A DNA stretch of 63,506 nt from CAJXNP01 sp050305935 (GTDB lineage Bacteria; Bacteroidota; Bacteroidia; Cytophagales; Cyclobacteriaceae). Under the pieces are notes generated by a model. The model saw only the letters and a program-made list of their open reading frames with translations, searched no databases and was not told the DNA's origin. This document shows positions 59,594 to 63,506 of the stretch, in pieces (within the stretch, counting starts at the first letter, position 1; the number at the start of each line of letters is the position of its first letter). The translations under genes and the position numbers were made by a program. Where the stretch lies: positions 1 to 63,506 of the forward strand of contig JBNLGG010000019.1 of the NCBI GenBank assembly GCA_050305935.1, in the 5' to 3' direction.

Positions 59594-59665
59594 TTCTTCT
59601 TTTTGCATTTAGATGTTGGGTGATGAATAAAAGTACAAAAAAATTGAACTCATAGACCTGTCGAA

Positions 59666-60733
59666 TTAACCCGCATCCTTCAATTCGAGAGACAACACCA
59701 CCAAGTGCTCATCATCGACATTTTTTATTTTAAGAATATGCCGGTTTGGGTATAGTAGTTCCAATCTCCTTTTGGTATTACTGATGCCAATTCCTTCGTT
59801 CTCTTCAATATCCATTCCTTCGTTTTCAAAAACCTCGTTTTTGACGATCATTTTGACTTCGCTTCCCTCTTGGTCAATGGATATTATTATCTGGCTTTTC
59901 CCCTTCGGATTAATGCCGTGTTTAAAGGCATTCTCCACAAAAGGCATAAACAACATGGGTGCAATAAATACCTCACTGATCAGATTTGGTTTTGAATAAA
60001 CTACTTCCACCTTATGGTTCATTCGAAGGCGCATCAGCTCGATGTAGTTGTCAATGAAAGAAATCTCCTGGCTCAGCAGAACTTCTGTCTTCTGACTTTC
60101 ATAAAGCACATAGCGCATCATCTTAGAAAGCATGTGAATGGCCTTTTGGGTCAATGCGGCGTCTATGGCTGCCAATGCATAAATGTTATTGAGCGTATTG
60201 AAATAAAAGTGGGGATTTATCTGGGATTTCAATGTGGCCAATTCAGTGGCTATTTTTTGTTTTTCAAAAGCATCCCTTGCTTCCTTTTCCCGGTAATGAA
60301 AGCTAATTAGAGTGACACTTGTACTAATTCCGAATACCAACAGGGTAAGTACAAACAGGAAAATATCAAATCGAAAAGAATGCCTCGGATGATATGGTTT
60401 ATCGGGATTGAACGAGCGGTGTATTTGCTCAGCAAGGTTAAGCCAGTGCTCAATGAGCTGCATAAAAGCCAACACAATCAGAATGCTTAAAATAATTGAT
60501 CCAATATATAGTGCTGTCTTTTGCTTTAATAATAGCCTGGGAATAAGCGTCATGCTATTGAAATAATAAACCCCCATAAAAAGCACCAGTGTTATTCCCT
60601 GCTTTACCCAAAAAACCTCAGGCCAATTGGTCTTCCATCCAAGTGGCAACACTACCAACACGGAAATCCATACCAACAATTGAATGAAAAAACCTCCTGC
60701 TGCCGCCACATTTTTCCCAAGCCTTATATTCAT
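59666..60733 (-). CDS. LytS/YehU-type sensor histidine kinase
   Basis: A 355-residue membrane histidine kinase. Four helices occupy about 10-150 (FFIQLLVWISVLVVLPLGW, GITLVLFMGVYYFN, LYIGSIILSILIVLAFMQLI, FDIFLFVLTLLVFGISTSV) with no extracellular sensor domain of note. The His box is LKSQINPHFYFNTLNNIYAL (H175), followed by HATPase marks FMPFVENAFKHGINPKGKS and NEGIGISNTKRRLELLY. Start is ATG 60733; a TTG at 60757 lies inside the promoter element. The next gene downstream is its response regulator. Confidence 0.95.
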   Translation of the reverse strand: MNIRLGKNVAAAGGFFIQLLVWISVLVVLPLGWKTNWPEVFWVKQGITLVLFMGVYYFNSMTLIPRLLLKQKTALYIGSIILSILIVLAFMQLIEHWLNLAEQIHRSFNPDKPYHPRHSFRFDIFLFVLTLLVFGISTSVTLISFHYREKEARDAFEKQKIATELATLKSQINPHFYFNTLNNIYALAAIDAALTQKAIHMLSKMMRYVLYESQKTEVLLSQEISFIDNYIELMRLRMNHKVEVVYSKPNLISEVFIAPMLFMPFVENAFKHGINPKGKSQIIISIDQEGSEVKMIVKNEVFENEGMDIEENEGIGISNTKRRLELLYPNRHILKIKNVDDEHLVVLSLELKDAG

Positions 60734-60754
60734 CGCAAAAACAATGTTTGTAAT

Positions 60755-60762
60755 CAAACTTA
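60755..60762 (-). promoter_or_regulatory. -7 promoter element (TAAGTTTG) for the histidine kinase gene
   Basis: Minus-strand TAAGTTTG fits TAnnTTTG, 21 bases before the ATG at 60733. It overlaps the alternative TTG start, arguing against that start. Confidence 0.5.
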
Positions 60763-61013
60763 CGGCTTTCCTTTTTTAATATCTGATGAAATCTTTCAAA
60801 AGCGATGCTAAATAGACCGCCAACAAAATTCAATCTATCAAATGTTATTTCTGACCCATGGGGAATGCTTCATAGATGCGCATTTGCCAACCATCTATTA
60901 AATAAGGATTAAAGTCTATTTGCCTTATCCATTGGAAAAAATCCTCGTTGATTTGCATAATAAAAGACCGTGATTTGGACTTTAATCAACTTGAAAAATC
61001 TTAAAAAAAACAT

Positions 61014-63506
61014 ATGAAGAAGATCATTTTAGCCGGGCTATTATTATTGGCGGTTCAGTTTTCTTTTGGACAAATGCCCTCCAGGGGTAGCGGAGGCCGT
61101 GGCCAGGGTTTCCCAATGCCAGACGCTGCACCAAAAATCGGATATGGCAAGATCAGAGGTGAAGTGATCGACAGCGAAAGCAAGGAAGCAGTACCCTATG
61201 CAACGGTTTCATTAAAGGAGCAAATTACGGAAAAGGTTGTTGGGGGGTCAATTGCTGATGAAAAGGGAAAATTCACCATTAAAGATCTTGTGGCAGGAAA
61301 TTACAAATTAGTCATCAGTTTTATCGGATATGATCCGGTAACCATAGAGTCCATCGAAATCACGGACAAAGGAAATACAGAAAATGTTGGGACGGTAAAA
61401 ATTGTGGAGGTGGCCACTGAATTGGAAGAAGTAGTTGTTCAGGGTGAAAAAGAACTCATTGAAGAAAAGGTCGACCGTATCATTTACAATGCAGAAAAAG
61501 ATATGACGACTACAGGTGGAGATGCTGCTGACGTACTTCGCCGGGTACCATTGCTGACGGTAGATTTGGATGGAAATGTATCTTTGAGAGGTAGCCAGAA
61601 TATTAAAGTGCTGATAGACAACCGGCCATCTACGATTACCGCAGGAAGCATCGCAGACGCGCTAAAACAAATTCCAGCTGACCAGATTAAATCCGTAGAA
61701 GTGATTACTTCGCCGTCCGCCCGTTATGACGCTGAAGGAACCGGTGGAATTATCAACATCATCACTAAGAAAAATAATTTTGAAGGAACCACCCTCAACA
61801 TCAATTCGGGGGCAGGTCTACGCGGTTCTAACCTCGGTCTGCGAGGTAGCATGAAAAAAGGAAGGCATGGCATTTCTATTGGGGGATTCGGAAGAGTAGG
61901 ATATAATGTAACCGGCAAATTTATGAACGACCAAACACTCACTGATTTGAATACCAATCAACAGACATTTACCACCCAGTATGCCAAAACAGAAAACAAT
62001 ATGCTTTTCGGTAGGTATAACCTGGGCTATGACTATGAGATTAATAAGTACAACTGGGTCTCAGCTTCCATTAATTACGGTGTGTTTAATTTTAATGGAG
62101 ATCAAAAAGACCTCACTTCCAAAAGCTATCAGAATGATGCGCTCATTCGTGAAAATCATCAGAATGTTGATTTCGTCAATCATTCCAATACAATCGACAT
62201 GAGCCTTAATTATATTAAAACCTATGAAAAAAAGGGAAAGGAGTTCAGTATTCTTTCGCAGTACAGTATCAATAACCGAACAAATGATTTTGAAAATCTG
62301 GGTGTATCGCCTACACTGGATCGTTTAAAAAATGACAATAAGAGTGATAACAAGGAGCTCACCATTCAGACTGATTATGTCTCACCGATCAGTGACAAGC
62401 AGATCTTTGAAATCGGGGCAAAAAATATCTGGCGTCTGGTAAATAGCGATTATACCTATTTTACCAGTACGGGTCCTGATGATCCTTATGTTCCTGTTTC
62501 CGGCGGGCAATTGACTAACATATTTGACTACACTCAAAATATCACTGCGGGCTATCTGTCATTTACGCAAAATTTACCCAAAAACTATAGTATCAAAGCC
62601 GGCGCCCGCTATGAGTATACTACCATTGAAGCTAATTTTCAGACGAGTGAGGTGTTAGACATTCCGGCTTATGGCGCATTGGTTCCCAGTGTTAATTTCT
62701 CAAAGAAGTTGAAACAGGGAAACATGGTAAAGCTGGCATATAATAGAAGGATACAGCGACCATCTTTACAATTTCTAAATCCAAATATCAATGCGACGAA
62801 TCCAAAAAGCAAAACACAGGGAAATCCAAATCTTGACCCGGAATATACCGATAACTTCGAAGTTTCATTCAGCACTTATAAAAAAGGAAGTTCCATCAAT
62901 TTATCGGCTTTTATGCGTAATACCAATGGATCAATCCAACCTGTACGAAGCTACCTTGAAGATGATGTGACATTCACGACATATGAAAATATCGGGGAGG
63001 AAGATGCGTATGGCTTATCTCTTTTTGGAAACATCATAGGAGGGAAGAAATATATGGTCAATGCAGGTATCGACGGATATTATGCAATGATTAATAATAA
63101 CGTTGATGATCCTCTTTATAATGCGAGCAATTCGGGGTTCGTCGTAAGCGGTAGGGTGTTTGGGAGCTATAGTCTGATGGAGAAATGGGCTATTCAGGGA
63201 TTTGCTTTCGCTCGGGGGCGACAAGTGCAATTACAGGGCTATCAAAGTGGCTTCTATATGTACAGCCTGAACCTAAACAGGAAATTTAAGGAAGACAGAG
63301 GCTCAATAGGAATCGGCGCAGAAAACTTCCTGAGATCATCAATGGACATGATTACGGATATTAGTTCGTCCACGGTGAATCAGCACAATGTGAACACGAT
63401 GAACAACATGAACTTCAAAATCAATTTTAGCTATCGCATTGGGAAAATGGATTTTAATAACAATCAGCGGCGACGTGGAAAATCCATCAACAACGACGAC
63501 CTGAAA
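61014..63506 (+). CDS. TonB-dependent-type outer-membrane barrel protein, 3' end cut off
   Basis: An outer-membrane protein open to the right edge, 831 residues visible with no stop. Signal peptide ends FSFGQ, followed by a Gly/Arg-rich linker (SRGSGGRGQGFPMP), a carboxypeptidase regulatory-like domain (GKIRGEVIDSESKEAVPYAT, LVISFIGYDPVTIES; about 45-135), a TonB plug (ADVLRRVPLLTVDLDGNVSL, EVITSPSARYDAEGTGGIIN; about 165-255) and a beta-barrel (FGRVGYNVTGKFMNDQTLTD onwards). The end NNQRRRGKSINNDDLK resembles the family C-terminus, so only a few residues may be missing. It is divergent from a LytTR two-component pair, which may control it. The 280-base gap before it shows no clear plus-strand promoter. 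Confidence 0.92.
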   Translation, partial: MKKIILAGLLLLAVQFSFGQMPSRGSGGRGQGFPMPDAAPKIGYGKIRGEVIDSESKEAVPYATVSLKEQITEKVVGGSIADEKGKFTIKDLVAGNYKLVISFIGYDPVTIESIEITDKGNTENVGTVKIVEVATELEEVVVQGEKELIEEKVDRIIYNAEKDMTTTGGDAADVLRRVPLLTVDLDGNVSLRGSQNIKVLIDNRPSTITAGSIADALKQIPADQIKSVEVITSPSARYDAEGTGGIINIITKKNNFEGTTLNINSGAGLRGSNLGLRGSMKKGRHGISIGGFGRVGYNVTGKFMNDQTLTDLNTNQQTFTTQYAKTENNMLFGRYNLGYDYEINKYNWVSASINYGVFNFNGDQKDLTSKSYQNDALIRENHQNVDFVNHSNTIDMSLNYIKTYEKKGKEFSILSQYSINNRTNDFENLGVSPTLDRLKNDNKSDNKELTIQTDYVSPISDKQIFEIGAKNIWRLVNSDYTYFTSTGPDDPYVPVSGGQLTNIFDYTQNITAGYLSFTQNLPKNYSIKAGARYEYTTIEANFQTSEVLDIPAYGALVPSVNFSKKLKQGNMVKLAYNRRIQRPSLQFLNPNINATNPKSKTQGNPNLDPEYTDNFEVSFSTYKKGSSINLSAFMRNTNGSIQPVRSYLEDDVTFTTYENIGEEDAYGLSLFGNIIGGKKYMVNAGIDGYYAMINNNVDDPLYNASNSGFVVSGRVFGSYSLMEKWAIQGFAFARGRQVQLQGYQSGFYMYSLNLNRKFKEDRGSIGIGAENFLRSSMDMITDISSSTVNQHNVNTMNNMNFKINFSYRIGKMDFNNNQRRRGKSINNDDLK

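Noticed and set aside
60734..60757. TTG start of the histidine kinase
   Set aside because: It overlaps a TAAGTTTG promoter element; the ATG at 60733 gives a normal N-terminus.
1..63506. tRNA, rRNA, CRISPR arrays, insertion sequences, toxin-antitoxin or defence genes
   Set aside because: I looked through all gaps and found no cloverleaf, spaced repeats, transposase motifs or defence domains. The YwqK-type repeats at 54870 are MORN-like and do not make a toxin-antitoxin pair.

Overview
The window is a stretch of chromosome from a member of the Bacteroidota, most likely order Cytophagales. The evidence is lineage-specific gene content: a SprE/PorW lipoprotein and a PorG/DUF6089 protein of the type IX secretion and gliding machinery, OmpA proteins with PD40 repeats, an F-type ATP synthase operon without the beta and epsilon genes, an AddAB pair, a SusC-like outer-membrane barrel gene, and a recurring promoter element of the Bacteroidota type (TAnnTTTG). 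Several genes start with TTG. I see no rRNA, tRNA, CRISPR array, insertion sequence, phage gene or recognisable defence island; this is mainly core genome.

Layout. 1-3.6 kb (minus): a GH65-like enzyme cut by the left edge, overlapped by a large FG-GAP/UnbV lipoprotein gene. 3.8-11.0 kb (minus): a small membrane protein, then the tightly packed set sprE/porW, class A penicillin-binding protein, uvrC. 11.1-18.1 kb (plus): membrane-anchored M23 peptidase, bactofilin, two small ATP-synthase accessory membrane proteins and atpB-E-F-H-A-G, closed by a terminator. 18.1-20.4 kb: Nudix hydrolase, lipoprotein, HupE-like protein, 2H phosphoesterase. 20.5-23.3 kb: two OmpA-type envelope proteins. 23.4-29.4 kb: addA-addB. 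29.7-31.1 kb: a low-molecular-weight phosphatase with a fructosamine-kinase homologue. 31.1-32.9 kb (minus): scpA and a flippase-like membrane protein, divergent from dxs and an alpha/beta hydrolase (33.0-35.7 kb). 36-38.5 kb: a membrane zinc-ribbon protein facing pdxJ-yicC. 38.5-48.9 kb (plus): a long collinear run, yqeY-cvpA-glutamine amidotransferase, hydrolase-CBS/ACT, nadK-DUF6089-porG-uppS-bamA-ompH-ompH. 48.9-56.1 kb: LD-carboxypeptidase facing chrA, a histidine-containing lipoprotein facing aspS, hemB, a MORN-like protein facing an unknown gene. 56.3-63.5 kb: a second OmpA/PD40 protein, a 58-residue membrane protein, degenerate palindromic repeats, a LytTR response regulator and its histidine kinase, and a TonB-dependent-type barrel protein cut by the right edge.

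The recurring theme is envelope construction: peptidoglycan synthesis and trimming (PBP, M23, LdcA), lipid carrier (UppS), outer-membrane protein assembly (BamA, two OmpH chaperones), peptidoglycan-anchored OmpA proteins and type IX secretion parts (SprE/PorW, PorG). Central functions (ATP synthase, NAD kinase, DXP synthase, PLP, heme, AspRS, DNA repair) fill the rest. The most useful new observations are a terminator-like hairpin between atpE and atpF, a lysine-to-glutamate change in a normally conserved glycosyltransferase motif of the PBP, an extra DUF6089 gene next to porG, a promoter motif repeated before at least twelve genes (a 10-base form of it identical at three), convergent genes whose stop codons touch, and a 58-residue membrane protein gene beside a small repeat cluster. 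I found no strong case for a wholly new system.
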